DNA from: Mauremys mutica
Taxonomy: Eukaryota > Chordata > Testudines > Geoemydidae
Direction of reading: 5' to 3'
Assembly (NCBI RefSeq): GCF_020497125.1
Contig: NC_059082.1
Span: 27,860,965-27,924,964 of the forward strand
DNA length: 64,000 bases
Below, one piece after another: positions 11,601-23,670 of the stretch. Position 1 is the first letter of the stretch. Each line of letters starts with the position of its first letter. The notes below the pieces were generated by a model. The model saw only the letters and a list, made by a program, of their open reading frames with translations. It was not told the origin of the DNA and did not search any database. Position numbers and translations under genes: made by a program.

Positions 11601-14600
11601 AATGTAGGCACATAAGCATCTGTATATTAGGAACCATATCTAGACCACCACCAGGTTTTAATAAGCCTGTGTAACCAATGTATCCAAATGGCAACAATTT
11701 TTGTCACTATCAATCTAATGTAGAATCAGGCCCTAATATACCATGGGTCTTAAACATATGTGTAATTTAAAGCACAAATAGTCTCACTGTATTCATTGTT
11801 CAAATAATTTTTACAATATTTTAATACAATGGGACTACTCACAAGCTTGAAGTTAAGCATGTGCTCAAATATCTTGCTAAATCAGGGATTCATGCAGGAC
11901 TGCCAAGCATCTTGTGTGACACTCATGCATTCAGCAGCCCTAAGATATCGCACATTCATCTGGGCTGTAGGAATGGCTGCAATTGTAGTGCCTACTGACC
12001 AGGCAATTGAGCAGCCTCTGTCTTGGTGTTCCCCCATGTTGGATTTAGGCAGAGGCAGGGCAGCCAGAAGAAACAAATAGGCATCATTGTCAACTGAAGA
12101 TGAAGGTAGTTCAATACTTGCTCCAGCCTCCAGAGCTCTCCACCCAGCAACCAGCCAGTTTGCCCATCAGTCACTCTCATCCACTCAGTCACCCCCAGCT
12201 TCCACCCAGTAGACAGCCATGTCCCCTAAAGCCTCATCTTGTCTGCAAACACTACCCTGAAACCCAGGTGTTCCCTGCTTCTCCTCCACTCTACCACTTG
12301 GGACATCCCCACAAACTTAGTTGCTGCGCAGCCCAGTGACTGACCTCATCTTTGACTAGACAAACCCCACAGCTCCTATCCAGCACACCTGCAAGCACCC
12401 TCATCTTTTCCCCAGAACCTATACATCCCAGCTTCTCCCTGAAGATTTCCACTCCCAGATACTGAGTTTACCCCAGATTCCTGGGACTCCCTGTAAACCC
12501 AGTTGCCCCTCTGATGGAATCATACATTTATAGTTAAATATAAACATAAACTATTACTAAGAATGCAAACTGAGTCAATTTGCATACCTACAAATCATCC
12601 GCATAAACCATTACACAAGGAGTTGCACAAAACTCAGCAGCTATACTACAGCTGGTTACCTAGAAAGAAAGTCTTATAGCCCTGAGCTATTCCATCATCT
12701 TCATTTTCTTCGTTCTTAGAGTTTATTCTTTTAAAAAAAAAAGACAAGAAGAAAAATCTCTCTTTGAAGTGCGCAGGAAATGGATACATTATAATTAGGA
12801 GTGTAACTGATCTTTCATAGCGGTTACAGTTTATACTGCAAAAATGTGTTTAGAATGTGTTTTACATGTCTATTATTTCTTAAGACATCTCTACAGCTCT
12901 CAAAGTATTTGAGAGAGAAATTGGAAAAGGCTTTATAGCAGTCTAGCAAGCTCCCAACCGCCACTTTCCAAGTTATCAGATACTGTGGCGGTGACACTGT
13001 GCAATCCCGTTGTAGTCAGGGGTTACCGTGGGTGTAGCAGAGCAGAGAATTTGGCCCCGTGTACTTCCTGCACAGGGAGGAGGGCTCCATACTGCCTCCA
13101 GATAGGTCAGTGCACAAGAGGCAGTTGAGGACACATCAAGGTCATAGCCACTGAATCCACCCTGATCCATTCTGCTTGGGGAGGAGGGTGATGGCCCTTT
13201 AAAGATGCTCTTAGATAAAAACAGTAACAGGAGTGCTGGACCTGGCATAAGGGTGGAGTTGCCGTTTCTGAAGAGGGTCTGGGAACTGTGGGCTGAAAGT
13301 AACGTCATGTCAATTCAACAAGTCAAAAGAAAATTCAGAGGATGATCCTTTTCCCAAGTTAATTTTTTGAGAGGCAATTAGCTCCTAAGTTACTGTTTCA
13401 CTGAGATAACTTTTACAGGGAAGATTTTTCAAAGGCAGTTCAGCACCTGCCTCCCACTGAGTAGGTACCAACCTCCCATTTACTGTCAAAGTGGGTTAGG
13501 CACCAGACTGCCATTTGTGCCTTTAAAGATCTTTCTGTACATGTACTCTGCCACTTGTAGGTTGAAGAAAAGTAATTGTCCTGCCTTGTTTAAATACTTC
13601 CTTGCAAAATGTAAGGAACCTCCGAAAAGCTACACATTTATTCAGTAGTCTTGTAGCACATGACATGAAACAAGATTTGTGGGAAAGAGTCATGCTTATT
13701 CCTGCTTTCTCAGCACTGACAGCCATTTATTTTCGCTATTTGTGTACAACTTCTACAACTGAGCAGCAGAGAAAATGAGATTACTCCATTTGTAATTCTG
13801 TTGACTCATCCAGAACAGAAGGTTATTAGATTAATGGGAATTTACGTCAACTAAAACCAGTTTAACTCACTTGCATCAATATGCCCAATGATAAGTAGTT
13901 TTTAGAAGTCAGACATGCAGATACACTATATTTCCAGCAGTTTTATTTCAGCCTAATGAGACTATGGAAATGGCACTGTTAGCTCTTGAGGTGTGTTGCA
14001 TTCTGAAAGGTGACTGTAAAAATGGCATTGTGGCATTCCAGGTTTATTATATCTTCTAAAATCCATTCCCCCTCCCCCCAAGATGACAACACAAGACAGG
14101 CTATCCAACTGCCAGGCTAGCAAACTAATCCTGGGTCTGGCAGTCAATCTGGGTTATGTCCTGCTCATGCATCCTCCTCATCTTCAGTAATAAAGATTCT
14201 GCAGGGCACATGCTGTCTCAATTACCATGCACCTGTGCAACCCCAGCTTCTTCAATCAAAGAGGGCAAAATCTGGCCTTACCTTTGGAACTTGAAGAGTT
14301 GTGTATGAGGATGAAGAGAATCCAAGTCGCTCTCCAACAGCTGGGTTAGGATCACAGGACTAACAGGGGTGAGAAACAGTAAACCTTTACTTTTGTCCCT
14401 GAAGGAACAACTCTGGACTCTGAACACACACACAGTGCAGAGCTGTTGAATAAGGTGCCCATTTTTACATTGACACCTTTCAGAATATAACCGCACTTTA
14501 AAGCAGTTTCTTTTAATGTATTTATTTATTTACCCATCCTATTCAAACTGCTTACCCCCTTAAGGGCAACTCTGTAACTGATCAAGTACTATATGTTGTG

Positions 14601-16468
14601 ACTCACCACTGAGTAAAACATGCGGGTAGTACAGCTAGAGTACAGAAGATGAGGGAGGGAGATAGAATGCAGGATCAGGCCCTTTCCTCACCCAAACTCC
14701 TCTGCCCAGTGAAATCAATGGAAACACTCCTATTGATTTCAATGGGTTTTGCATTAGGCACTAGGAGATGTGGGGTAGAATGAGCCAAAAAAAAAATCCC
14801 TGCCCCAGCTGGGATCAATCCTCCTTCCACAGAGGATCAGGAAATTAAACGCTTGCTAGTCTGCTATCAAATCAAAACAAAATATATTCCTTTGTTGATG
14901 AAAAGAGACTTTGATTGGTTACTTCTATCCAAAGGGAACAGTGAAGGGCCAGTCAACTTACAGAAGAGTTTAAGAGCTGCCTTCAGGGCCTATAGGCTTC
15001 AAACACTTCAATGGTAGCAAACTTACAGTTTGCTGCACTCCAAGTTCTGTGCTCAGCTCACACGTTCCATACCACAGTATGCTAAAACATCAGTTTTGCA
15101 TTGCTCCAGCATGTGACAATTAAAAGTGCACTTAAACTTGCTGCTAAAAAATCCCAAATCTCAACCCAGCATTTTAAATTCAGAAGAAAGAAGTGGGCTA
15201 ACAATAAAGAATACCAGACCTGATCCTACAATCCATATTCATTGATTTCAGGTGGAGTTTGTCTCTGTATGAACTGCAGGGTTGAACCCATCGGGAGAGC
15301 CTAATAGCTCTTGACCAACCAAGCTTCCCCCTCCCACCAAGGGTCCTTTAGGTAGCTTCCCTCTCTGGCAGCTGTTCTTCATGGGACCAGAAGTGGTGAC
15401 AGTGATTTATCCAGAGATTTCTGTTGGAAGAGATCCATGAGTCCCATTGGTTTGACTCAGTCAACACATATGCTTAAAGGTCCACATGTACATAAGTTTC
15501 TCGCCGAATTGGGGTTGAGTGAGCAGAGATGCTTGGCATGCATCTCGGGGATCAATGTTTCTTATTTGTTTGGTTGGTTTTCAGTTACTTTTTTCCTCTC
15601 TCGCGAGTAGAGTCTTCACTCCCAGAAGGAGAGATGTTAATGGCGTTTAAAGAGTGAGTCTTAAAGTGTGATTATACTCTGAAAAGCATCCTTGTAAAAA
15701 TGCAATTATTGATTCTCAATGATTTCCAGATCAAATGTGCTCAATTTATAAATAAGAAAATATTTTTTTCCCCAGGTACCAACCCTACAATCTCAGCCAG
15801 TGCTCTTAAAGTCAAACTGAGTTCATTCTTTCTCATGCATCATCACAAGAAATAAAAACCTGCATGCCAAATTATGCCCTCAGTGATACTTGTGCAGCCT
15901 CATTACCTTTAATGGGTTTGCACAGGTGTAAATGAGTGGAATTTGGTAAACAATTCTGTTGCGGATGTATGAGATAGCTGCGAGAGAGTGAACTGCAGTT
16001 TCTATTCTGTTTTGGCTCTGCACAGCTAAAATAAGTAAAGGAGGAGGAAAATATATTTTTCTGATCTTTGAAGTGCTGAATACACTCTGGCAGCAGCCCT
16101 CTTGAGTGAGATTAGGCTGTTTTAAAGACTATAATTGTACTTGGAGAAAGGAGAGTAAAGGCATGGCAGATCAGGTTCAGGGAGGGGGTTGAAGGCAGAA
16201 TGTATCATGTAGCATTAGGAATAGAAGACAAAAGTGGGAAGAGAATACAAAAGAGCGGTTAGTTCTGTAGCTTGGGCATAAGGGAATGTGGCAATGGGTG
16301 AGCACAGAGTGGTCAGCATGTAATAAGTTGGATAAGGCTCTGAATGCATGATAGATAGCATTAATACTACAGTAGTCCCAATATTGCAGAAATCCTAATC
16401 ATGGACCCCCAGTGTGCTAGGTGCTGTACAAACACAGAATGAAATTACAGTCCCTGATAGACTGGCGG
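11601..16468. other. Anonymous sequence with scraps of old repeats
   Basis: No gene, RNA or well-bounded element in almost 5 kb. Small pieces of dispersed amniote repeats are recognisable, for example GTTAAGCATGTGCTCAAAT around 11853, CATTGATTTCAATGGG-type words near 14733 and GTGCTAGGTGCTGTACAAAC at about 16414. The 110-codon minus frame at 12976-13308 has no recognisable domain. Confidence 0.4.
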
Positions 16469-16661
16469 TGTAGCGATGAAGACTCACCAGCGCAGCATCT
16501 CCTGCTGGTCATCCTGGGAATTAGCTCTTCTGCACTCAGAATGCCTCCTTCTGGATGGTGTCTCGCCTGCCCTAGGCCCCCGTGTCCCTCCCGGATCCTG
16601 GTGCCCTTTACCTCTGCATCAGGTACCCTGCTCCCAGGCAGCCAGGTCCTTCTCTCTCCAC

Positions 16662-16695
<34 letters not shown>

Positions 16696-16836
16696 TGTAG
16701 CTCCTGGCTTCCAGCCCTCTTATCAGGCCCAGCTGGGCCCTGATTGAGCTGGCCACACATGCGCTCAGCTACTCAGTCAGCTTCCCCCAGCTGTTCTCAT
16801 TCCTCATTTCAGGAGCAGGGTAACCACCCCACTACA
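16469..16836. mobile_element. Solo LTR-like element, internally shortened
   Basis: The element starts TGTAGCGATGAAGACTC and ends ACCACCCCACTACA, giving TG...CA ends with a short inverted TGTAG/CTACA match. It is flanked by GGCGG (16464-16468) and GGTGG (16837-16841), a 4-of-5 match to a 5-bp duplication. I recognise it as a turtle LTR family that is usually longer, so this copy is probably internally deleted. It carries a (GA)n tract and no retroviral genes. Confidence 0.6.
16664..16692. repeat. (GA)n microsatellite inside the LTR
   Basis: A run of about 14 uninterrupted GA units inside the solo LTR. The chance plus-strand frames over it encode a run of alternating Arg-Glu and are not genes. 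Confidence 0.85.
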
Positions 16837-17261
16837 GGTGGCATGAGCAGAACAATCTAAAAGTAATGTTCTTCCCTTGATGCACTATGGGTGAAATTCA
16901 CCTGCATGCAGAGGGCCAGCACAAGACTTATGCATTACTGAAGTCCACACTTAAGACCTTAACTCTGGGGTTAAGATAGTCTGGTCCTTTTTATATGGTT
17001 AAATTTCACTCTGTACCTAACTCCTTTTGAGATCAACAGGAGTTATTCATGTGCTCCGGAGTGTGGAATGGGTCTATGTATAGATTTTGGAGCTCTATCT
17101 CTAATGAACAATTCTGAATAGGCCAACATGCAAAGATTATGATAAAACATAGGAGATTGATCCTTTATGTGGAAATAATTACACTGATGCCGGGGGGTGG
17201 GGGGTGTGCGAGGGCTTTGGGGAGGATTTGCAACAGTTTCCTTCAAACTAAATTAATTCTT
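16837..17261. other. Anonymous sequence before the CR1 element
   Basis: Includes the second half of a dispersed repeat split by the LTR and a TAACTCCTTTTGA-type palindrome fragment near 17020. No gene. Confidence 0.35.
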
Positions 17262-19026
17262 TCCATCTGTCCTCATGGCTGAGGATGTGAGGGGGATTCC
17301 TAAACCTGAGCCATTCATTTTAGGTGAAAGATCTGAGGAACTGTCCCAGACTGAGGTATCATTAGAGAAGGTTTTGGAACAAATTGATAAATTAAACAGC
17401 AATAAGTCACCAGGACCATACAGTATTCACCCAAGAGTTCTGAAGGAACTCAAATGTGAAATTGCAGAACTACTAACTATAACCTATCATTTAATCAGCT
17501 TCTGTACCAGATGACTGGAGGATATCTAATGTGATGCCAATTTTTTTAAATGGCTCTAGAAGTGATCCCGGCAATTACAGGCCTGTAAGCCTGACTTAGG
17601 TACTGGGCAAACTGGTTGAAACAATAATAAAGAACAATATCGTCAGACATATAGATGAACATACATTTGTTGAGGAAGAGTCAACATGGTTTTAGTAAAG
17701 TGAAATCATGCCTCACCAATCTACTAGAATTCTTTGAGGGAGTCAACAAGCATGTGGACCAAGGGGATCCACTGGATATAGTGTATTTAGATTTTCAGAA
17801 AGCCTTTCACAAGGTCAAAATATGCTGCCACGGGATAAGAGGGAAGGTTCTCTCATGGATTGGTAACTGGTTAAAAGATAGGAAACAAAGCGTAGGTATA
17901 AATGGTCAGTTTTCAGAATGGAGAGAGGTAAATAGTGGTGTCCCCGAAGGGTCTGTTCTGGGACCAGTCTTCAACATATTCGTAAATGATCTGGAAAAAG
18001 GGGTAAATAGCGAGGTGGCAAAATTTGCAGATGATACAAAATTACTAAAGATAGTTAAGACCCAGGCAGACTGTGAAGAGCTACAAAATGATCTCACAAA
18101 ACTGGATGACTGGGCAACAAAATGGCAGATGAAATTTAATGTTGATAAATGCAAAGTAATGCACATTGGAAAGCATAATCCCAATTATACATATAAAATG
18201 GTGGGATCTAAATTAGCTGTTACCACTCAAGAAGGAGATCTTGGAGTCATTGTGGATAGTTCTCTGAAATCATCCACTCAATGTGCAGCGGCAGTCAAAA
18301 AAGTGAACAGAATGCTGGGAATGATTAAGAAAGGGATAGATAATAGGACAGAAAATATCATGTTGCCTCTATATAAATCCATGGTACACCCACATCTTGA
18401 ATACTGTGTACAGATGTGGTCGCCCCATCTCAAAAAAGATACATTGGAATTGGAAAAGGTTCAGAAAAGGGCAACAAAAATGATTAGGTGTATGGAACAG
18501 CTTCCGTATGAGGAGAGATTAATAAGACTGAGACTTTTCAGCTTGGAAAAGAGATGGCTAAGGGGAGATATGATTGAGGTCTATAAAATCATGACTGATG
18601 TAGAGAAAGTAGATAAGGAAGTGTTGTTTACTACTTCTCATAACACAAGAACTAGGGGTCACCAAATGAAATTAATAGGCAGCAGGTTTAAAACAAATAA
18701 AAGGAAGTATTTATTTACACAACGCACAGCCAACCTGTGGAAATCCTTCCCAGAGGATGTTGTGAAGGCCAAGGCCATAACAGGGTTCAAAAAAGAGCTA
18801 GATAAATTCATGGAAGATAGGTCCATCAATGGCTATTAGCCAGGATGGGCAGGAATGGTGTCCCTAGCCTGTCAGAAGCTGGGAATGAGCAACAGGGGAT
18901 GAATCACTTGATGATTACTTGTTCTGTTCATTCTCTCTAGGGCACCTGGCACTGGCTACTGTCAGAAGACAGGATACTGGGCTAGATGGACCTTTGGTCT
19001 GACCCAGTAGGGCTATTCTTATGTTC
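17262..19026 (+). mobile_element. 5'-truncated CR1 LINE retrotransposon
   Basis: Non-LTR retrotransposon carrying the C-terminal part of ORF2 and a complete 3' end. Reverse-transcriptase sequence begins about 17275 (GERSEELSQTEVSLEKVLEQ in the first frame) and continues after frame disruption near 17515-17655 in the 394-codon frame. The 3' UTR has the CR1 signature GGACCTTTGGTCTGACCCAG and ends in ATTCTTATGTTC, the short microsatellite-like CR1 terminus. The 5' end is lost, as is usual for CR1. Another LTR starts immediately after it. The left boundary is approximate. Confidence 0.9.
17655..18839 (+). pseudogene. CR1 ORF2 reverse transcriptase, C-terminal remnant
   Basis: A 394-codon open frame encoding the later part of a CR1-type reverse transcriptase, which copies the element's RNA at a nicked chromosomal target. 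Residues 44-51 YLDFQKAF form the motif with the first catalytic Asp. Residues 94-104 ([11 protein letters not shown]) are the finger/palm motif. Residues 124-127 (FADD) carry the catalytic Asp pair. The remainder is the thumb and C-terminal domain with the CR1-typical ending [11 protein letters not shown]. The N-terminal RT part lies upstream in another frame (17275-17514), and the endonuclease is missing, so this is not a functional gene. The absence of stops over 1.2 kb suggests a relatively recent insertion. The ATG used is internal and has no meaning as a start. Confidence 0.85.
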
Positions 19027-19702
19027 TGTGATAGACCCAGGCCAGTTGTGAACAGCAGAGTAGTAGAAGGGAGATATACTGGCCACTGGATACGCAGTTT
19101 TCTGTTCCTTTAGTGACCAGACCGGGGCTGCTCCAGGCTAATGAGAACACCTGACTCCAATTAACCTGCTAAGAGTCAGGTGAAGCTGTTAAACACCTGA
19201 CTCTAATTAAGGCCCCTCTGATGCTATAAAAGGGCTCACTCCAGTCAGGTCAAAGACAGCCAGGGAGCCAGAGGAGAGGAAGTGTGTGCAAGAGGCATGC
19301 AAGAAGCTGGGAGTGAGTAGGCATACTGCTAGAGGACTGAGACGTACAAGCATTATCAGTCATCAGGAGGAAACTCTGGTGGTGAGGACAAAGAAGGTGT
19401 TGGGAGGAGGCCATGGGGAAGTAGCCCAGGGAGTTGTAGCTGTCGCACAACTGTACCAGGAGGCACTCTAGACAGCTGCAGTCCACAGGGACCTGGGCTG
19501 GAACCCGGAGCAGAGGGCGGGCCCAGGTTCCCCCCAAACCTCCCAACTCCTGATCAAACACAGGAGGAATTGACCTGGACTGTGGCTTCTACCAGAGGGG
19601 AAGGTCTCTGGGCTGGTTCCCGACCCACAGTGTGAATCTGTGAGGCGAGCAAATCTGCCAATAAGCGCAGGACCCACCAAAGTAGAGGAGGACTTTGTCA
19701 TA
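19027..19702 (+). mobile_element. Solo LTR joined to the CR1 tail
   Basis: The element starts TGTGATAGACCCAGGCC immediately after the CR1 terminus and ends TTTGTCATA, probably a decayed TTTGTCACA. A TATAAAA box lies at 19225-19231, followed by a GGGCTCACTCCAGTCAGG-type start region, which gives plus orientation. I recognise this as a turtle LTR family. The right flank reads ATTCTTAT, like the CR1 tail word, so the LTR may have inserted inside the CR1 3' repeat. A clean 5-bp duplication is not visible. There are no internal retroviral genes. Confidence 0.65.
19225..19231 (+). promoter_or_regulatory. TATA box of the LTR promoter
   Basis: TATAAAA about 200 bp into the LTR, followed by GC-rich sequence. 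This is the expected position of the U3 core promoter. Activity today is unknown. Confidence 0.55.
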
Positions 19703-20409
19703 ATTCTTATTTCAAGACGGTGTCTATTTTATTCCCAATTACCCCTCATTTACAGAAGGATGAACAAATTGCTTCTCTACTTGAAAATTAAATTTTGCTC
19801 ATAATCAGAACTACTGTATGTGGTAGACGCTGATAAGAGGTTTTGTTCAGTCCCAGGAAACTAACTGCTGAAGCCAAACTTATTGATCCCAGCACCACAT
19901 ACAAAGATTTTTAACTGGTGTCTTCCTCCGCAGATGCTGTGCAATTGCTTTGCAGGGCTAAATGGAAGCAGTACTCTTCTGGAAAAAAGCATAATTTCCA
20001 TAATGGAGGAAGTTTTCGCAGGAGGGATCATAGAGATTTTACCTGGCAAAAAAACTGAGAAAATAGAGTGCTTCAACATTCCAAAAAATAGTTCAAACCT
20101 TGACAGTGCCGTCACCATACTGTAGACTCTGACACTGATTCTGATCTTGTTTACACCAGTGTAACTCCACTGATGTCACTGAACTTGATCTTGGTTTACA
20201 CGCTTATAAACTATCAGAATCAGATGTATTTTACCTGGGATCTCTGTTACAATGATTTTGTTCACTACTATACTTGTTGGCGGGGGGGAAGGATCATGTG
20301 TCACTAACACATAGAATTCATACAATTAGTACTCTTGTGATTTCAGAAGATGCCAGAGCATTCATATTTGAGGTTTGGATCTTCTTTGGGTTTGATTTTT
20401 CTTCTAGAG
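19703..20409. other. Anonymous sequence
   Basis: Overlapping 80- to 85-codon frames on both strands at 19861-20125 lack motifs. A dispersed-repeat word with TTTACACCAGTGTAACTCC lies near 20150. No gene. Confidence 0.4.
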
Positions 20410-20742
20410 CAGTGTTTCCCAAACTTGGGACGCAGCTTGTTTAGGGAAAGCCCCTGACGGGCCAGGCCAGTTTGTTTACCTGCTGCATCCGCAGGTTTGG
20501 TTGATCGCAGCTCCCACTGGCCACAGTTCGCTGCTCCAGGCCAATGGGAGCTGCTGGAAGTGGTGCGGGCCAAGGGACGTACTGGCTGCTGCTTCCAGCA
20601 GCTCCCATTGGCCTGGAGCAGCGAACCGCAGCCAGTGGGAGCCGTGATCGGCTGAACCTGTGGACACGGCAGATAAACAAACCGACCCAGCCTGCTAGGG
20701 GCTTTCCCTACACAAGCGGCATCCCAAGTTTGGAAAACACTA
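20410..20742. mobile_element. Foldback hAT MITE (family shared with 23671)
   Basis: The left terminus is CAGTGTTTCCCAAACTTGGG, and the right terminus in reverse complement is TAGTGTTTTCCAAACTTGGG. Flanks TTCTAGAG (20402-20409) and TTCTAGTG (20743-20750) match in 7 of 8 positions, as expected for hAT. The arms are long: 20526-20560 and 20592-20626 form a perfect 35-bp inverted repeat around a 31-bp loop, and weaker pairing extends to the ends. There is no coding capacity, and the overlapping 60-80-codon frames come from the inverted repeat. Confidence 0.85.
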
Positions 20743-21029
20743 TTCTAGTGTAACAATACAGAATGTTCAAATGTTTCTAAGAAGAGATTATTGATTTAGT
20801 TGAAATTCATGTCACACATCCATATTGCAGTAATATGCATTTGTTAGCTGTAAATCTATTTTGCCAACATGCTTCTAAATGAAATGTAAACAACCTTCAC
20901 CTGTTCATCAAAGGTAGTATTAGTTGGAAAAGCCACTATGCTCTGAATATACACTGACATGATGGATATATTTAAATGGCACTGGAGTTGGCTCTAAAAG
21001 CAATTTTTCCATCTTTCCTCCTAGCAGGG
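20743..21029. other. Anonymous sequence
   Basis: No feature recognised between the hAT element and the next LTR. Confidence 0.4.
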
Positions 21030-21915
21030 TGTGACAGGTACCACAATTCCTAAAAATACCTTTGGAAGATCTTACTGTATTAAATTTGTGGACCAGGAAC
21101 TGTATGTAATTGCATGGGGGAGAGTGACCACATCTCCTCCAGGAACTAAGAAGCAACTCAGGGTACGTCCAGACTACCCGCCGTATCGGCGGGTAGCAAT
21201 CGATTTATCGGGGATCGATATATTGCGTCTCATCTAGACGCAATATATCGATCTCCAAAAGCGCTCCCCATCAACTCTGGAACTCCACCGGAGTGAGCGG
21301 CGGTAGCGGAGTCGGCGGGGGAGCCGCGGACGTCGATCCCGCGCAGTGAGGACGAGAGGTAAGTCGGAATAAGATACTTCGACTTCAGCTACGGTATTCC
21401 AGTAGCTGAAGTTGCGTATCTTACTTCGACACCCCCACCCCCCCACCCCAGTGAAGACCAGGCCTAAGAACCAAGCCTTTCTGAGAGGAAGGAGGAGGAG
21501 CCACTTATCCGAGCTGGCTAGAGAGACCGGCTGGGGAGGAGCCTGAAGGAACTAGGCTTTCCCAGATCCAAGGAACCTGAATCCTTAGGAAAGAATTAGA
21601 TATGCATACAGTGTTCATTATTGTTTTTAAGATGTGTTTTCTCTTAAATGTTTTTGTTCTAAATAAATACTTTGTTTTAAGGAGGGTGTTTAGTCCTTAA
21701 TCATCACTACTGTTGTCCTGCAACTGAATTGCAGGGTCTACACATACATCATATCTGCAGAAGTGAGCACGATTAATTCACAGGGGACTGCAGCCCAGCA
21801 CCAGGTTGGAGTGGGAAGACTGAATATTTTGCCCCAAGAAACACATGATGCTAATTGACCTAAAGGGGGTGCAGCTGGAGGGATCAGAGGTGCAATTGGC
21901 CTGGTAACTGTGACA
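21030..21915 (+). mobile_element. LTR-like element interrupted by a Harbinger MITE
   Basis: The element starts TGTGACAGGTACCAC and ends GGTAACTGTGACA, with TG...CA ends and a TGTGACA/TGTCACA-type terminal match. An AATAAA signal lies at 21662-21667, followed by a R/U5-like region, giving plus orientation. A 304-bp MITE occupies 21161-21464 and splits it. I do not see a 5-bp target duplication at the proposed ends, so the boundaries and the LTR call are less secure than for 44385-47185. Confidence 0.5.
21161..21464. mobile_element. Harbinger-type MITE
   Basis: The left end is GGGTACGTCCAGACTACC. The right end is GGCCTGGTCTTCACT in reverse complement. Flanking TCA and TAA are compatible with a decayed 3-bp T-A duplication. 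The internal palindrome CGATATATTGCGTCT...AGACGCAATATATCG is shared with the copy at 25248-25494, which lies in the opposite orientation. It is CpG-rich and has no coding frame. Confidence 0.7.
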
Positions 21916-22880
21916 GGACATTTTACCTGTTTCACTAATATTAATGGCTATTACATGTCTCTGATTATAAAATTTATCTAAGACTTCATAGGTTATATCT
22001 GCCCCTGTTTAGCCAGGCACAACTTCTGTTGACTCCATTGCTTCTAGTGACTTCTTGTTTCCTATGCAACTGCTTATGAAAGAAGGAAACAGGAGAGAGA
22101 AAAGCCTCCCTTTCCAAGTTAGTTATTGAGTAGTAGCACCATCTAGAGGCCTGAGTTCCTGAAATATACTGTTTTACAATGGATTATTTCCATGAAACTA
22201 ATCTCATTTGAAAGGTCCAGCTTTCTTACACAGGCTACCAGTAAATAGTTTGATAGTTCTTCTCAAAGCAGGCTGCCCCAAGTCACAAGGATTCTTTCCT
22301 GCTTGAAAGTTTTCATGTATATATTAAAATATGAAACCTAAAAGGTAATCAACAAATTGGATTGATAGATTTATACAGCTTAGAAGACCCAAAACCAACA
22401 TTAAGCAAACGATCATATACTGGATAGCAGCAATCACGTATGTGAAATATTTCCAGAGGGGAGTAGCTCATGCTACATTCACCCAAGCACTTGTACAGCG
22501 AATGAATATAGCCCTATCTGCTAAGAACAAAATTTCTGAACCTGGCTTAGATGTTATGATCTATTTAAGCATATTTGTTGGTTTATTTTGTAACAAACAA
22601 AAACTTGGCACAATTCTGCTCTCAGTTATGTCTATCGTAAACGCAGAATGTCTCTATTAGAGTTGCACTAAATTTAGACTAGTGTAACTGCACAGAATTG
22701 GCCCTGTGGGCTTTTACAGGGGGAAACTTCTGTACTTCTTCAAATAAATGCCCTTTTCTCCCTCAGTCATGACCACACCAAAGCCCATAAAGAACCTATC
22801 CTTCCCACATTAGAGGGTCATCAGAGAACTGGAATACCTGGATGAGAATTCAGAAACTCGGGCAAAATGTAATTCCTTTG
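21916..22880. other. Anonymous sequence
   Basis: No gene or bounded repeat. The 72-codon plus frame at 22442 has no motif. Confidence 0.4.
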
Positions 22881-22979
22881 CAGGGGTGAAAGTAACTTAA
22901 AGGACTTACCAGTATGCCAGAGTCCTGAGCAGGACGTGGCCTCAACCGGAAGGACAGTACCAGCTTACTTTCACCTCTG
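22881..22979. mobile_element. Short hAT MITE
   Basis: The left terminus is CAGGGGTGAAAGTAACTT, and the right terminus in reverse complement is CAGAGGTGAAAGTAAGCTG. Flanks TTCCTTTG (22873-22880) and CTCCTCTG (22980-22987) match in 6 of 8. It is 99 bp long and non-coding. Confidence 0.75.
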
Positions 22980-23254
22980 CTCCTCTGTATTAAAGAGTGA
23001 GTTAGACAACTTGCATGGGGTGGAGGGGGAGGGGACGAAGTCACTATAATACTTACAAAACAACAACAGCAGCTTGAGGAAAGACATCGCAACCTAAAGT
23101 ACATTTCCCTGCTAATAGTGCCTTATTCATGAGTTACCTCCGAATTGATCTAAAGAGAAAGAGTACCATGTTATACTCAAAGCCATGTTAAAGCCATCAT
23201 CAGACTGCTGTGCTTCCAGAATGGATTCAGGAAGATATCAGGTGAGAATTCCAC

Positions 23255-23670
23255 GCATTCAAAGATTCACGATATCTAAGGGCAAAGGGACCCCTGTGAT
23301 TATCCAGTCTGACTTCCCACCTACACAGGCCACAAAAGTCCCCAAACTAATGCCTGTTTCAACTAGAGCATATCTTATAGACAAAAAGATCCCGGCAATT
23401 TTTAAATTGCCACTGATGGAGAATTCAATATTGTTCCAATAGGTTAATTATCCTCTGTGTTAAAAAATTATGCCTTATTTCCAAGTCTGAATTTGTCTAG
23501 CTTCAATTTCCAGCTAGTGGAACTTCTTGTACCTTTGTCTACTAGACTGGAGAGCCCGTTCTCAAATATTTCTTCCCCAAGTAGCTAGTTATGGACTGTG
23601 ACCAAGTCGTCCCTTAACTTTCTCTTGTTAAGCTAAACAGATTGCACTCCTTGAGTCCCTCACTGTGGGG
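23255..23670 (-). mobile_element. CR1 LINE fragment, reverse orientation
   Basis: Read on the minus strand, this is the 3' part of CR1 ORF2, with decayed sequence of the Phe-Ser-Leu-x-Lys-Arg-type thumb region. On the plus strand the recognisable words are GACCCCTGTGATTATCCAG, GAACTTCTTGTACC and TTAACTTTCTCTTGTTAAGC. It is broken by substitutions and stops, and its right end is cut by the hAT element at 23671. Confidence 0.65.

Noticed and set aside
16421..16747. 108-codon frame with an Arg-Glu run
   Set aside because: It comes from the (GA)n tract in the solo LTR.
20343..20753. Several overlapping 60-80-codon frames
   Set aside because: They mirror each other because the hAT element is a palindrome.
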